Below are positions 18,260 to 26,405 of a stretch of DNA of 64,000 bases, piece after piece. The first letter of the stretch is position 1, and each line of letters starts with the position of its first letter. The notes beneath the pieces are model-generated. The model was given only the letters and a program-made list of their open reading frames with translations, was not told the origin of the DNA and did not search any database. The DNA comes from Hippea maritima DSM 10411 (GTDB taxonomy: Bacteria > Campylobacterota_A > Desulfurellia > Desulfurellales > Hippeaceae), in assembly GCF_000194135.1 (NCBI RefSeq), contig NC_015318.1, positions 1,006,501 to 1,070,500 of the forward strand, in the 5' to 3' direction. Made by a program: the position numbers and the translations under genes.

Positions 18260-18702
18260 TAAAATATCCCTAATTTCTCTATTTCCTCAGCAAGTTCTTC
18301 TTCAGCTTCCCTTAGAGCTTTGGACTCCTCATCCCACCTCTGTTTAGACCATATTTCTATATGGTCTAAGTTACCTAAAATCACAACATCTTTATCTATC
18401 TGGGCATCATCTCTCAAAACAGAGGGAATTAAAATTCTGCCCTGTTTATCTATAGAAACATCTTGAGCAGACGAGAAAAACATTCTTTTAAATCTTCTTG
18501 CAGCCTTATTTGTTAAGGGCAGATTTACTGCTTTTTTCTCAAGTTCTTCCCACACATCATAGGGGTATGCGTATATACATTCATCAAAGACAGTAAGAAC
18601 CAAACTACTCTGATGCTTGTCCTTTAAAACCTCTTTAAATCGAGGAGGGATTTTAACCCTTCCTTTATCATCCAAAGCATACTCAAACCTACCCCTAAAC
18701 AT
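18259..18702 (-). CDS. mraZ: Transcriptional regulator MraZ
   Basis: DNA-binding repressor of the division and cell-wall (dcw) cluster. The 147-residue protein contains two SpoVT/AbrB-like MraZ domains: FRGRFEYALDDKGRVKIPPRF (residues ~2-21) and a second near residue 80, VSIDKQGRILIPSVLRDDA. Length is standard. It is the first gene of the cluster and has direct repeats matching the known MraZ operator layout right upstream, so autoregulation is likely. Confidence 0.95.
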   Translation of the reverse strand: MFRGRFEYALDDKGRVKIPPRFKEVLKDKHQSSLVLTVFDECIYAYPYDVWEELEKKAVNLPLTNKAARRFKRMFFSSAQDVSIDKQGRILIPSVLRDDAQIDKDVVILGNLDHIEIWSKQRWDEESKALREAEEELAEEIEKLGIF

Positions 18703-18726
18703 CCACTTTCACCCACATTTAACCAC
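18703..18726 (-). promoter_or_regulatory. MraZ operator: three GTGG repeats with 10-bp period
   Basis: Reading the minus strand toward mraZ, GTGG occurs at 18726-18723, 18716-18713 and 18706-18703, exactly 10 bases apart. MraZ is known to bind TGGG-type direct repeats spaced by 5 bases (10-bp period) in its own promoter. The last repeat abuts the ATG, so the array also covers the ribosome-binding region. Confidence 0.75.
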
Positions 18727-18755
18727 TTTTACCTAATTACTATATCGGTTGTCAA
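18727..18755 (-). promoter_or_regulatory. Probable mraZ promoter
   Basis: A perfect -35 TTGACA at 18750-18755 (minus strand) is followed after 17 bases by GTAAAA (18727-18732), a weak -10. The operator repeats start directly downstream, so MraZ would block initiation or early elongation. Confidence 0.5.
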
Positions 18756-18785
18756 GAAAAAAAGCTAAAAACAGTGATTTTTTTC

Positions 18786-18813
18786 TTGACTATCTAACTA
18801 AGATAGGTATATT
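18786..18813 (+). promoter_or_regulatory. Promoter of the degenerate-receiver/GTPase operon
   Basis: TTGACT (18786-18791), 16-base spacer, TATATT (18808-18813), 35 bases upstream of the ATG at 18848. It is divergent from the mraZ promoter, about 30 bases between the two -35 boxes. Confidence 0.65.
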
Positions 18814-18847
18814 ACAATTAAATTTCTCGGTAAGTTATGGGGTACCA

Positions 18848-19852
18848 ATGTCTGAAAAAAGAGTGTTAATAGTATGCGACGAAGCTATACTGAATGACAT
18901 AATTAAATTTTTCTTTGAAAAGATGTCCTACAAAGTAGATATGGTTGATAATCCAAAAGATGCAGTAAACAAAGTAGAGACTTTCAACTATCAGTTGCTC
19001 ATAATAGGAAAAAACAAAGGCACTATAGTAAAACCAAAGCTCGCAGATATACTCTACTCAAAAGCAAGCCATAAACCGCACATTATCGTTTTTAAAGACC
19101 CAGGAGAGATAATTCCAAAAGAATTCTACATAACACCTATACCAAGGCCAACTTTCATTCAAGATATAATGAAGGTTTTAGAAAAAGAAGGCATTAAGGT
19201 ACAGAATGGCTATTCAAAAGAAGAGATAAACCTGGAAAACTTCATTGAAAATCCGAATTACAGGCAAACCAGCACTTTTGATTTTTTTAAGAACCTAAAA
19301 GGAAACATAAAATTTATAATAAAAAAAGGAAACTCAAGGTTACTTGGTTTGACAATGGGAACAGACCTCTACATAATATCATCTGACCTAGAAGAGCCCT
19401 ATGATATAATTAAGCTCAAGAATACGGAAATAGCTTATGAACCACTCAACCTCAATGAATTTTTATCTATGCCTCTTTCAAAGGTATTTAAGGCAAATTT
19501 TAGGGAATTTATAGTAAAAGCTATAGACAGAATAAACGACAAAAATCTACTCCTATCATTTTTACCCAAATTGGATTACTATATAAAACTGAAAGCGCCA
19601 GTATATGTATTAAAACAAATAGATCTTATAGTGGAAAACATAGACATCGATAGAATTTCCTCAAAGGATGAAAATATAACACTTAGGGATGCAATAGAAA
19701 ACGGTTCCAGTTTAAGTAAGGTAAAGGCAGTTGTATGTATGTATATACTCAACATGATAGACATAGAAGAGAACATTGAAAGCAATAAGTTTGATGTAAA
19801 GATAAAAAAGAGCTTCTTGAAAAAAATTATAGACAAGATAAGGGGTTTATGA
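18848..19852 (+). CDS. Degenerate receiver-domain protein with DUF4388/PatA-like C-terminal part
   Basis: Not recognised by name; 334 residues from the ATG at 18848 (an upstream in-frame start at 18749 lies before the promoter and is rejected). The first ~110 residues resemble a CheY receiver (KRVLIVCDEAILNDIIKFFF), but the phosphoacceptor position reads LLIIGKNKG with no Asp and the conserved Lys is Arg (PIPRPTF), so it should not be phosphorylated in the usual way. The C-terminal part (residues ~145-334) resembles the DUF4388/PatA-type region of gliding-motility and type IV pilus regulators, ending in SLSKVKAVVCMYILNMIDIEE. Its stop overlaps the GTPase start (ATGA), so the two are probably partners. 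Confidence 0.6.
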   Translation: MSEKRVLIVCDEAILNDIIKFFFEKMSYKVDMVDNPKDAVNKVETFNYQLLIIGKNKGTIVKPKLADILYSKASHKPHIIVFKDPGEIIPKEFYITPIPRPTFIQDIMKVLEKEGIKVQNGYSKEEINLENFIENPNYRQTSTFDFFKNLKGNIKFIIKKGNSRLLGLTMGTDLYIISSDLEEPYDIIKLKNTEIAYEPLNLNEFLSMPLSKVFKANFREFIVKAIDRINDKNLLLSFLPKLDYYIKLKAPVYVLKQIDLIVENIDIDRISSKDENITLRDAIENGSSLSKVKAVVCMYILNMIDIEENIESNKFDVKIKKSFLKKIIDKIRGL

Positions 19853-20397
19853 TGATATTCAAAATAATAATCACAGGTAGCTTTAATGCCGGAAAAACCG
19901 AATTTATAAGACAGATAAGCGAAATAGATCCTATAACGACAGATAAGCCTGTTACAGAGAAGGAACTTAAAGAAATAAAGGCCTTCACTACTGTGGCTAT
20001 GGATTTTGGAAGGCTTACAATAGACAGCGACCTTGTAATACACCTTTACGCAACACCAGGCCAGGAGAGATTTGACTTTATCTACCCACTGCTTGTAAAA
20101 AATGCATTGGCATTGATAATATTGGGTGATATAACGGATAAGAAATCCCTGAAAGCCGTGCCACACTACTATAAAAAATTTATAACACTAAAACGTATAC
20201 CTACTGTCGTAGCCTTAACAAAAAACGACTTGGAAAACAAAGTTCCCGAAGAAAAAATTAAGCAGATATTATCAGAACTACCAGATGATATACCCATCAT
20301 AAGAATAAATGCAACAGATAAAGAAGACGTAAAAAAAGCTGTCTTGTTTGCTTTGGAACAACTCGATTCCGATGAAGACATAGAAGAGGTAGTTTAG
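19849..20397 (+). CDS. Small Ras-like GTPase (COG2229/MglA-like)
   Basis: A 182-residue single-domain GTPase of the prokaryotic small-GTPase group. Visible motifs: P-loop GSFNAGKT (residues 10-17), switch II ATPGQERF (68-75) with Gln72, and G4 TKND (124-127). No membrane segment. COG2229-type GTPases usually travel with a partner such as a roadblock protein or a regulator; here the partner is the overlapping degenerate-receiver protein. In Myxococcus MglA sets polarity and motility; a similar role here is inference only. An alternative start one codon later (19852) is possible. Confidence 0.8.
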   Translation: MMIFKIIITGSFNAGKTEFIRQISEIDPITTDKPVTEKELKEIKAFTTVAMDFGRLTIDSDLVIHLYATPGQERFDFIYPLLVKNALALIILGDITDKKSLKAVPHYYKKFITLKRIPTVVALTKNDLENKVPEEKIKQILSELPDDIPIIRINATDKEDVKKAVLFALEQLDSDEDIEEVV

Positions 20398-20418
20398 TTT
20401 CATCTTACTTTCTTATTC

Positions 20419-20447
20419 TTGACAAATCCCCTAAACACACCTATTAT
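20419..20447 (+). promoter_or_regulatory. Promoter of trxA-trxB
   Basis: TTGACA (20419-20424), 17-base spacer, TATTAT (20442-20447), 36 bases before the trxA ATG. Near-perfect sigma-70 boxes, so thioredoxin is expected to be well expressed independently of the GTPase operon. Confidence 0.8.
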
Positions 20448-20483
20448 TCAATGGCAAATTAAAACGGTAAAAGGGAGGGAAGA

Positions 20484-20804
20484 ATGGCAGAAATACAGCT
20501 AACTCAAGCTAACTGGGAAGACGAGGTATTGGGTTCTGATATTCCGGTACTTGTGGATTTCTGGGCCCCCTGGTGCGGACCTTGTAGAATGGTAGCACCT
20601 GTAGTTGCAGAGATAGCAGACGAATATGCAGGCAAACTAAAAGTGGGGAAGCTCAACACGGACGAAGAACCTGAGATAGCAGTAAGATACGGAATAATGA
20701 GTATACCAACGCTCATGATATTTAAAAATGGCGAAGTGGCCGACCAAATCATAGGAGCAGTACCGAAAGAGTACATAGTAGAGAAACTTCAGCAGGTACT
20801 ATAA
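20484..20804 (+). CDS. trxA: Thioredoxin
   Basis: Small cytoplasmic disulfide reductase, 106 residues. The redox site is [17 protein letters not shown] (WCGPC), and the cis-proline is in [13 protein letters not shown]. Canonical length. A strong SD (GGGAGGGAAG) precedes the ATG. It is followed 47 bases later by trxB, its reductase, and shares the promoter at 20419-20447. Confidence 0.97.
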   Translation: MAEIQLTQANWEDEVLGSDIPVLVDFWAPWCGPCRMVAPVVAEIADEYAGKLKVGKLNTDEEPEIAVRYGIMSIPTLMIFKNGEVADQIIGAVPKEYIVEKLQQVL

Positions 20805-20851
20805 AAATATTTTTCTTTATATAATATAAACAACCAGAATTGGAGGAATAA

Positions 20852-21769
20852 ATGTACGACGTTGTCATAATCGGTGGAGGTCCGGCTGGATTAGCTGCAG
20901 GTATTTATGCTGCAAGAGGCGGCCTAAAAACCATTATCTGCGAAGAGAAGGTCTTTGGCGGCCAAATCGTTATGTCTTACGAGGTAGAAAACTACCCAGG
21001 TTTTCCCAAAGGCATTAGCGGCATGGAGTTAATGGATAACTTCATAAAACAAGCTGAGAGATTCGGCGTAGAGATGAATTACGATGGCGTGAAAAGTATA
21101 GAAGATGAAGGTAAAACCAAATGCGTAACATTATCAAACGACACAAAGCTTACTACAAAGACAATAATAATAGCTGCTGGTGCCTCACCAAATAAACTCA
21201 ATTGCCCAGGTGAGAAGAAATTTACAGGAAGAGGCGTATCCTATTGCGCAACATGCGATGGTGCATTTTTCAGAGGAAAACCCGTAGCAGTCATAGGTGG
21301 CGGTGACTCAGCTTTAGAGGAAGCCTTATATTTAGCAAATCTTGCATCCAAGGTTTACATAATTCACAGAAGGGATCAGCTCAGAGCTGTTAAAATACTC
21401 CAAGATAGAGCATTTGAAAATAAAAAAATAGAGTTCATTTTTAATCATGTTGTAAAAGAGATTCAAGGCGATAAATTTGTAAATGGGATATTGATAGAAA
21501 ACGTAAAAACAGGGGAGCTTTCAAGAGTAGAGGTTGATGGTGTTTTTATATATGTAGGATTAACACCAAATACTGAATTTGTATCCGATATAATAAAACT
21601 TGATGAAGAGGGTTATATAATCACAAACGAAAGAATGGAAACAAATATTCCCGGTATATTTGCGGCTGGTGATATAAGGGTAACACCACTAAGACAGGTT
21701 CTAACGGCCGCATCAGATGGAGCAATAGCCGCATCCTGTGCCCAGAAATACATAGAAATGAAGTGCTAA
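20852..21769 (+). CDS. trxB: Thioredoxin-disulfide reductase
   Basis: FAD enzyme that reduces thioredoxin with NADPH; 305 residues. It starts MYDVVIIGGGPAGLAAGIYA (FAD GxGxxG), has the redox-active SYCATCDGAFF (CxxC), the second nucleotide fold VAVIGGGDSALEEALYL, HRRDQLRA for NADPH, and the FAD-binding GIFAAGDIR at the end. The stop overlaps the convergent znuB stop by four bases. Confidence 0.96.
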   Translation: MYDVVIIGGGPAGLAAGIYAARGGLKTIICEEKVFGGQIVMSYEVENYPGFPKGISGMELMDNFIKQAERFGVEMNYDGVKSIEDEGKTKCVTLSNDTKLTTKTIIIAAGASPNKLNCPGEKKFTGRGVSYCATCDGAFFRGKPVAVIGGGDSALEEALYLANLASKVYIIHRRDQLRAVKILQDRAFENKKIEFIFNHVVKEIQGDKFVNGILIENVKTGELSRVEVDGVFIYVGLTPNTEFVSDIIKLDEEGYIITNERMETNIPGIFAAGDIRVTPLRQVLTAASDGAIAASCAQKYIEMKC

Positions 21770-22557
21770 CTCCTCAGTAATTTTACAAAAAAACTTAACA
21801 GCCACAGCAAAACATAAACTAAAACTATAGTGGCACCTGTGGGGGCGTTAAAAACATAAGAAACAAAAACGCCCCCTGCTATGCTGATAATAGAAGAAAT
21901 AACTGCGGTGGCTATTATGCCTCTATAATTTCTTGATAAATTTAGACCGACAAGCGTAGGCAAAACCAAAAATGCATTAACCAAAATTATTCCTATAAGT
22001 TTTATAGAGAAAACAACAGTCAAAGACAAAACTGCCCAAAAAGCATAGTACAAAAAATCTGTATTTATACCTCTAATCTTTGCAAGCTCTTCATTATAAG
22101 TAGCCAGATGTAAATGCGAGAAAAAAAATGATACAAATACAACACCCACAAAAAATACACCTAATGCCGCAAAAACATCACCCCTTCCTACTGATAAAAT
22201 ATCCCCAAATAAAATACCTAAAATATTTGCAGAATATCCCTCAGACAAGCTTAAAATAAACACACCAAATGCCATTGAAAACACAAATATTACATCTATA
22301 ATACTATCCTCACTAAAACCTCCCTTTCTATACATAAAACCTATAAACAGAGAAGCCAAAAGACAAAAAACAACAGGAAAAAGAAAACTGCTAAAACCTA
22401 ACAAAAAATTTAAAGCCACGCCTCCAAAGGCAGAATGAGCTATACCAACACCGGCAAATGTCATCTTTCTCATAACTACAAAGTAAGACATTATAGACAA
22501 AGGTATAGCAAGCAAAACTCCAACTATGGCAGCCCTAAAAAGCAATCCTTCAACCAT
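21766..22557 (-). CDS. znuB: Metal ABC transporter permease (ZnuB/MntB family)
   Basis: Inner-membrane permease of the ABC-3 family for Zn2+ or Mn2+ import, about 263 residues from the ATG at 22557 (a GTG at 22563 would add two). It is strongly hydrophobic with around eight membrane segments, including RAAIVGVLLAIPLSIMSYFV and the family motif GIGIAHSAFGGVAL-like GVGIAHSAFGGVALNF after helix 2. Last gene of the eleven-gene thiC train; its start overlaps znuC by a few bases. Zinc or manganese specificity cannot be decided from the permease. Confidence 0.9.
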   Translation of the reverse strand: MVEGLLFRAAIVGVLLAIPLSIMSYFVVMRKMTFAGVGIAHSAFGGVALNFLLGFSSFLFPVVFCLLASLFIGFMYRKGGFSEDSIIDVIFVFSMAFGVFILSLSEGYSANILGILFGDILSVGRGDVFAALGVFFVGVVFVSFFFSHLHLATYNEELAKIRGINTDFLYYAFWAVLSLTVVFSIKLIGIILVNAFLVLPTLVGLNLSRNYRGIIATAVISSIISIAGGVFVSYVFNAPTGATIVLVYVLLWLLSFFVKLLRS

Positions 22558-23320
22558 TACCACCCCATTTGCAATTTTTACACGCCTCAGAATGAAGCAT
22601 AATATTCATTCCATCACCATAGACCGTTTTTAACATGTGAGAATAATCTATTGTTGATGGTTTACCGTGGCAGTGAAGTTTAACATTGAGACACATTACT
22701 TCATCAACGTAGGCACTAACAGCACCTATATCGTGCGTTACCATGATAATAGTTATATTGTTTTGCGAGCTTAGATCCCTTAGAATTTCGTATATCATTG
22801 AATTATAAACAGCATCTATGGCCGTATTCGGCTCATCTAAGACTAAAATCTCTGGGGAGTTTATCATGCACCTTGCAAGGGAAACCCTTTGCTGTTGCCC
22901 TCCAGATAAATCCCTTATATAGGAGAAGGCCTTATCCTCAACTCCAAACCTGCTAAGCCAATGCATTGCAGCTTCTATATCCTTCTTTGTGTAACCCCTA
23001 AATAAACCAAAAGGCTTAAGTCTCTCTATTAAAACAACATCCAATACCCGTAATGGCATGCTCCAATTTACTATAGCTTTCTGAGGCAAATATCCTATTC
23101 CATTTTTTAATTTTATGTATTCATCAGGTAATAATCCACTTATTTTTACATCTCCTCGGGTTGGCCTTATAAGACCCAATAATGTCTTAATGAGAGTTGT
23201 TTTACCTGCACCATTAGGACCTATTATTGCAACAAACTCGCCCTTTTTTACCTCAAAACTAACACCATCCAATATAATTTTGTTGCCTATTTTTACAGTT
23301 AAGTTTTTAGCGATTATCAT
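22550..23320 (-). CDS. znuC: Metal ABC transporter ATP-binding protein
   Basis: Cytoplasmic ATPase (256 residues) of the metal importer. Walker A IIGPNGAGKTTLIKTL, Q-loop YLPQKAIV, ABC signature DLSGGQQQRVSLARCM, Walker B ILVLDEPNTAID and the H-loop VTHD are all intact. The C-terminal tail is unusual in carrying Cys/His (VKLHCHGKP, HSEACKNCKWGG), possibly a metal-sensing or metal-binding tail. It overlaps znuA by four bases. Confidence 0.93.
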   Translation of the reverse strand: MIIAKNLTVKIGNKIILDGVSFEVKKGEFVAIIGPNGAGKTTLIKTLLGLIRPTRGDVKISGLLPDEYIKLKNGIGYLPQKAIVNWSMPLRVLDVVLIERLKPFGLFRGYTKKDIEAAMHWLSRFGVEDKAFSYIRDLSGGQQQRVSLARCMINSPEILVLDEPNTAIDAVYNSMIYEILRDLSSQNNITIIMVTHDIGAVSAYVDEVMCLNVKLHCHGKPSTIDYSHMLKTVYGDGMNIMLHSEACKNCKWGGNG

Positions 23321-24165
23321 CTAATAAGAGATTCCCTCAGAAGTCCTATATCGTAAGATAAAAGCTTAACATAAGAATTAGTTTTATCATCATCTGGCGA
23401 CCCAAGCGGATTTAAACACACAGGTTTATAGTTAAGTCTTTTGGCCAACACCTCTGCTAAATGCTTGTCAGAAACATATATAACTACTCCCTTTTTACAC
23501 CTACAATGCTTAAATACCCTCTTTAAATCCCCCACAGTGGGACTTTGATTACCCTTTTCTATTACAACACTACAACTCTTTAAACCTAAACTCTTTAATA
23601 AATATTCAAAAGCGGGTTTTACATCAACAATACAGATATTTTTAAATCTACTAAATCCCCTACTAAAACCACTCAATGACTCCTCTAAAGAGCGCGCATT
23701 AGCCCTATAAAATCCACAATTTTTCTCATCCAGATTACACATATTCTGAACTATATAGGGTATGCCGAGTTCTTTCATAAAATTCACATCCAACCATATA
23801 TGTGGATTGGCTATGATTTTGTTGCCTATTCTTTTTGCATTCAGGGGGCTCTTATATATATCACTGAGGAAAATATTCCTCTTGTTATCCCTTAAAAAAG
23901 CCACTCTATCATACCAACTCTCAAATCCAAAACCTACACCAACAAACAAATCGGCCTTTTCAAAATTTATCAACTCTTTTGGTTTCGGAGAAAAAACATG
24001 CGGATTGGACGAAGATGGAATAACATAAGAAACATTGACCCTATCACCCCCTATTTGTTTAATCAACGAAGAAACGATAAAAATACTACTTGAGACATTT
24101 AAACGGGCAAAAGCATTAAAACCAATAAAAAGAAAAAGAAAAATAGCTAAAATGGTCTTTTTCAT
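23317..24165 (-). CDS. znuA: Metal ABC transporter substrate-binding protein
   Basis: Periplasmic zinc/manganese-binding protein of the A-1 cluster family, 282 residues. A cleavable signal peptide (MKKTILAIFLFLFIGFNAFA) comes first. Metal-ligand histidines are seen at SNPHVFSPKPKEL and ANPHIWLDV; a third ligand position is in the region IYVSDKHLAEVLAKRL. The acidic/His-rich loop typical of high-affinity E. coli ZnuA is absent. It ends 4 bases inside znuC and starts right after the IMPase stop. Confidence 0.88.
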   Translation of the reverse strand: MKKTILAIFLFLFIGFNAFARLNVSSSIFIVSSLIKQIGGDRVNVSYVIPSSSNPHVFSPKPKELINFEKADLFVGVGFGFESWYDRVAFLRDNKRNIFLSDIYKSPLNAKRIGNKIIANPHIWLDVNFMKELGIPYIVQNMCNLDEKNCGFYRANARSLEESLSGFSRGFSRFKNICIVDVKPAFEYLLKSLGLKSCSVVIEKGNQSPTVGDLKRVFKHCRCKKGVVIYVSDKHLAEVLAKRLNYKPVCLNPLGSPDDDKTNSYVKLLSYDIGLLRESLIR

Positions 24166-24954
24166 CTACTTAAGCCTCTCATTTATAATACCCAAAACCT
24201 TTACATTTCCCACACCAATAAACCTACGGGTCTTGTCAGTTGATATTTCACATTCGAACGGCTTATCCTCCAACCACTCAAATAAGCCGCCACCCGCCTC
24301 TTCTAATATAACCTTACCAGCTGCATAATCAATAACCCTTGCATCATCTAAATGTAAAAACGCATCAAAGCCGCCTGTTGCCGTATAACACATATCCAGC
24401 GCTGTAGAGCCGTTTTGCCTGACCCTGTAAAAAGAGCGTGCTATACCCAAAACCTCATCCCCATCACTCTGCCTTTTTATGCCCTCAACAGCAACAACAT
24501 TGGCCTCTTTGGTATAGTTTTTAATCCTATTACCATTAAAAAAAGCCCCTTTACCCTTCAAAGCCCAAAATTCATCGCCATTTGATAAATTCATTACATA
24601 GCCACACGCAAGATTGCCCACAGAAGGACCATCAGCAAGACCTATAGATAAAGCATAATAAGGAATACCTCTTTTTGCATTGAGACTGCCATCAATAGGA
24701 TCAACTATTATTAAAGGGAATTTCTCTCCCAATTTAACCCACCCCTTCTCCTCAGTTAAGATGGAGCAGCTCCTTTTGGTATTACATAGAGCATCTATTA
24801 CTATATCCTCTGCGAGTTTATCTATAAAAACCGTATTATCGCCAAATTCCCCTATTCCAAGCTTCTTTCTGGCCTTGGATGTTCCAACCACACCCTTTAT
24901 CTGCTCAAAAACCTGCCTACCTATAAATCTAAATATATCTATCCACTCATCCAT
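24166..24954 (-). CDS. Inositol-monophosphatase-family phosphatase
   Basis: Mg2+-dependent sugar-phosphate phosphatase, 262 residues. Metal-binding motifs are present: LTEEKGW, IIVDPIDGSLNAKRG (DPIDG/S) and ARVIDYAAGKVILEEAGG (the second Asp and the EAGG motif). The family includes inositol-1-phosphatase (SuhB), fructose-1,6-bisphosphatase and CysQ. The archaeal-like dual IMPase/FBPase is a possibility given the form of the C-terminus, but substrate is not decidable. Overlaps ispH by eight bases. Confidence 0.85.
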   Translation of the reverse strand: MDEWIDIFRFIGRQVFEQIKGVVGTSKARKKLGIGEFGDNTVFIDKLAEDIVIDALCNTKRSCSILTEEKGWVKLGEKFPLIIVDPIDGSLNAKRGIPYYALSIGLADGPSVGNLACGYVMNLSNGDEFWALKGKGAFFNGNRIKNYTKEANVVAVEGIKRQSDGDEVLGIARSFYRVRQNGSTALDMCYTATGGFDAFLHLDDARVIDYAAGKVILEEAGGGLFEWLEDKPFECEISTDKTRRFIGVGNVKVLGIINERLK

Positions 24955-25780
24955 TTACAATATCCCTTATGGCTTTATAAACCCTTTCTATGATGTAAGA
25001 CGGCGTTGAAGCTCCGGCTGTTATGCCGATATTCTCAATCCCATCAAACCAATTTTTCTCTAACTCTATCTCTGTTTCAATATGATATGCATTTCTTGAA
25101 TTCTCTTTGCATATTTCATACAACTTTCTTGTATTTGCTGAGTTTTTACCACCTATAACTATCATTATATCTGAGCGTTTAGCAAGCTCTTTGGCAGCTT
25201 CTTGTCTTTTTTCAGTTGCATCACATATGGTATTAAATACCTTGAGTTCTCTAATCCTTTTTGCAAGTTCCCCTATGGTTAAACCAAATCTTTCTACAGA
25301 TTGAGTAGTTTGACAGACAACGCCAACCCTTGATGCTTTAATTGAAGCTGCAGTTTTAGGCGAGTTTATCACTGAAGCTGTATAATTTGTATACCCCAAA
25401 TGTGCTTTGACCTCAGGGTGTTCATTATCACCAAATATAACAACCTTATAGCCCTCATCATACAGTTGCTTTGCATAACGCTGAGCCTCTTTAACAAAAG
25501 GACAGGTAGCATCTATGACCTTTAACCCTCTTTTTTCTATATCTTCATAGACCTTCGGTGGAACCCCATGAGATCTGATAAGCACAGGACCATCCGCCTC
25601 ATCCAAAGTCTCAATCACTTTTAACCCCTTTTTTTCATACTCTTCCACCACTTGAGGATTATGGATTATAGGTCCAAAGGAATACAAGCTTTTATACTCT
25701 TTTAATGCTCTATTGGCTATCTCTATAGCTCTCATAACACCATAACAAAAACCTGCATTTTCAGCTATTTCTATCTTCAT
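24947..25780 (-). CDS. ispH: 4-hydroxy-3-methylbut-2-enyl diphosphate reductase
   Basis: Iron-sulfur enzyme that makes IPP and DMAPP in the last step of the MEP isoprenoid pathway. The protein (277 residues, ATG at 25780) carries the three cluster-ligand cysteines: C12 in AGFCYGVMRA, C93 in DATCPFVKEA and C186 in TICDATEKRQ. RSHGVPP and the catalytic Glu in the GDNEHPEV context are also present. It is the short form without the S1 fusion. The start overlaps cmk, making a cmk-ispH pair seen in many bacteria. Confidence 0.95.
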   Translation of the reverse strand: MKIEIAENAGFCYGVMRAIEIANRALKEYKSLYSFGPIIHNPQVVEEYEKKGLKVIETLDEADGPVLIRSHGVPPKVYEDIEKRGLKVIDATCPFVKEAQRYAKQLYDEGYKVVIFGDNEHPEVKAHLGYTNYTASVINSPKTAASIKASRVGVVCQTTQSVERFGLTIGELAKRIRELKVFNTICDATEKRQEAAKELAKRSDIMIVIGGKNSANTRKLYEICKENSRNAYHIETEIELEKNWFDGIENIGITAGASTPSYIIERVYKAIRDIVNG

Positions 25781-26405
25781 CACTCTTCCCCATTAAAGAC
25801 TTTATCCTTTTATAAACCCCTTCTATATCAAGTTTAGTTGAATCTATCTCAAAGGCACCATAAGGCTTCACAAGTGGGGCAATCTCTCTATTTTTATCCT
25901 GCTCATCCCTGTCTTTTATCTCCTTCAGAACAAAATCATAATCTTCATTTGTTTGTGCAGCCCTTCTTCTTGCCCTCTCCTCAGCAGAGGCAGTCAGATA
26001 TATCTTAAGATCAGCATCTTTAAACATAACACTGCCGCAATCCCTGCCATCCACCACAAACATGCCATTCATTGCGACTTTTCTTATCGTCGAATTAACA
26101 AAATCCCTAACAAAACTAAGTTTTGCAATCTTGGAAGCTATCCTTCCTATGCTTTCTGCCTGTAATTTATCATCTATTCTCTCACCATTATAAAACACAA
26201 TCATCTTTCCATCTTTAATCCTAACATCAAGCTTGAGTTTTTTAAGTTCCTCATCTGTAGGTTTATCACCTAAGATAAAGGCAATGCTTCTGTAAAATGC
26301 GCCGCTGTTTATATGAACAAAACCATCCCTTTTACTTAAAAGTTCGGCTATAGAGCTCTTACCGCTTCCAGCCGGCCCATCTATGGTTATCACAAACCTA
26401 CCCAT
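25761..26405 (-). CDS. cmk: Cytidylate kinase
   Basis: Phosphorylates CMP/dCMP with ATP; 214 residues. Starts MGRFVITIDGPAGSGKSS (P-loop), and contains NSGAFYRSIAFIL, VDGRDCGSVMFKDADLK (the RDxG-type CMP-binding motif, with C in place of the usual I/V) and ARRRAAQTNEDYDFVLKEI. Length is normal. It overlaps tyrA by 8 bases and ispH by 20. Confidence 0.95.
   Translation of the reverse strand: MGRFVITIDGPAGSGKSSIAELLSKRDGFVHINSGAFYRSIAFILGDKPTDEELKKLKLDVRIKDGKMIVFYNGERIDDKLQAESIGRIASKIAKLSFVRDFVNSTIRKVAMNGMFVVDGRDCGSVMFKDADLKIYLTASAEERARRRAAQTNEDYDFVLKEIKDRDEQDKNREIAPLVKPYGAFEIDSTKLDIEGVYKRIKSLMGKSDEDRNS

Noticed and set aside
18749-18847. Extended N-terminus of the degenerate-receiver protein
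   Set aside because: Begins before the predicted promoter, and the receiver fold starts at the ATG at 18848.
19579-20166. 195-residue minus-strand frame opposite the GTPase
   Set aside because: Antisense shadow of two coding genes with no recognisable domain; low-complexity and rich in Y/F/S typical of complementary reading.
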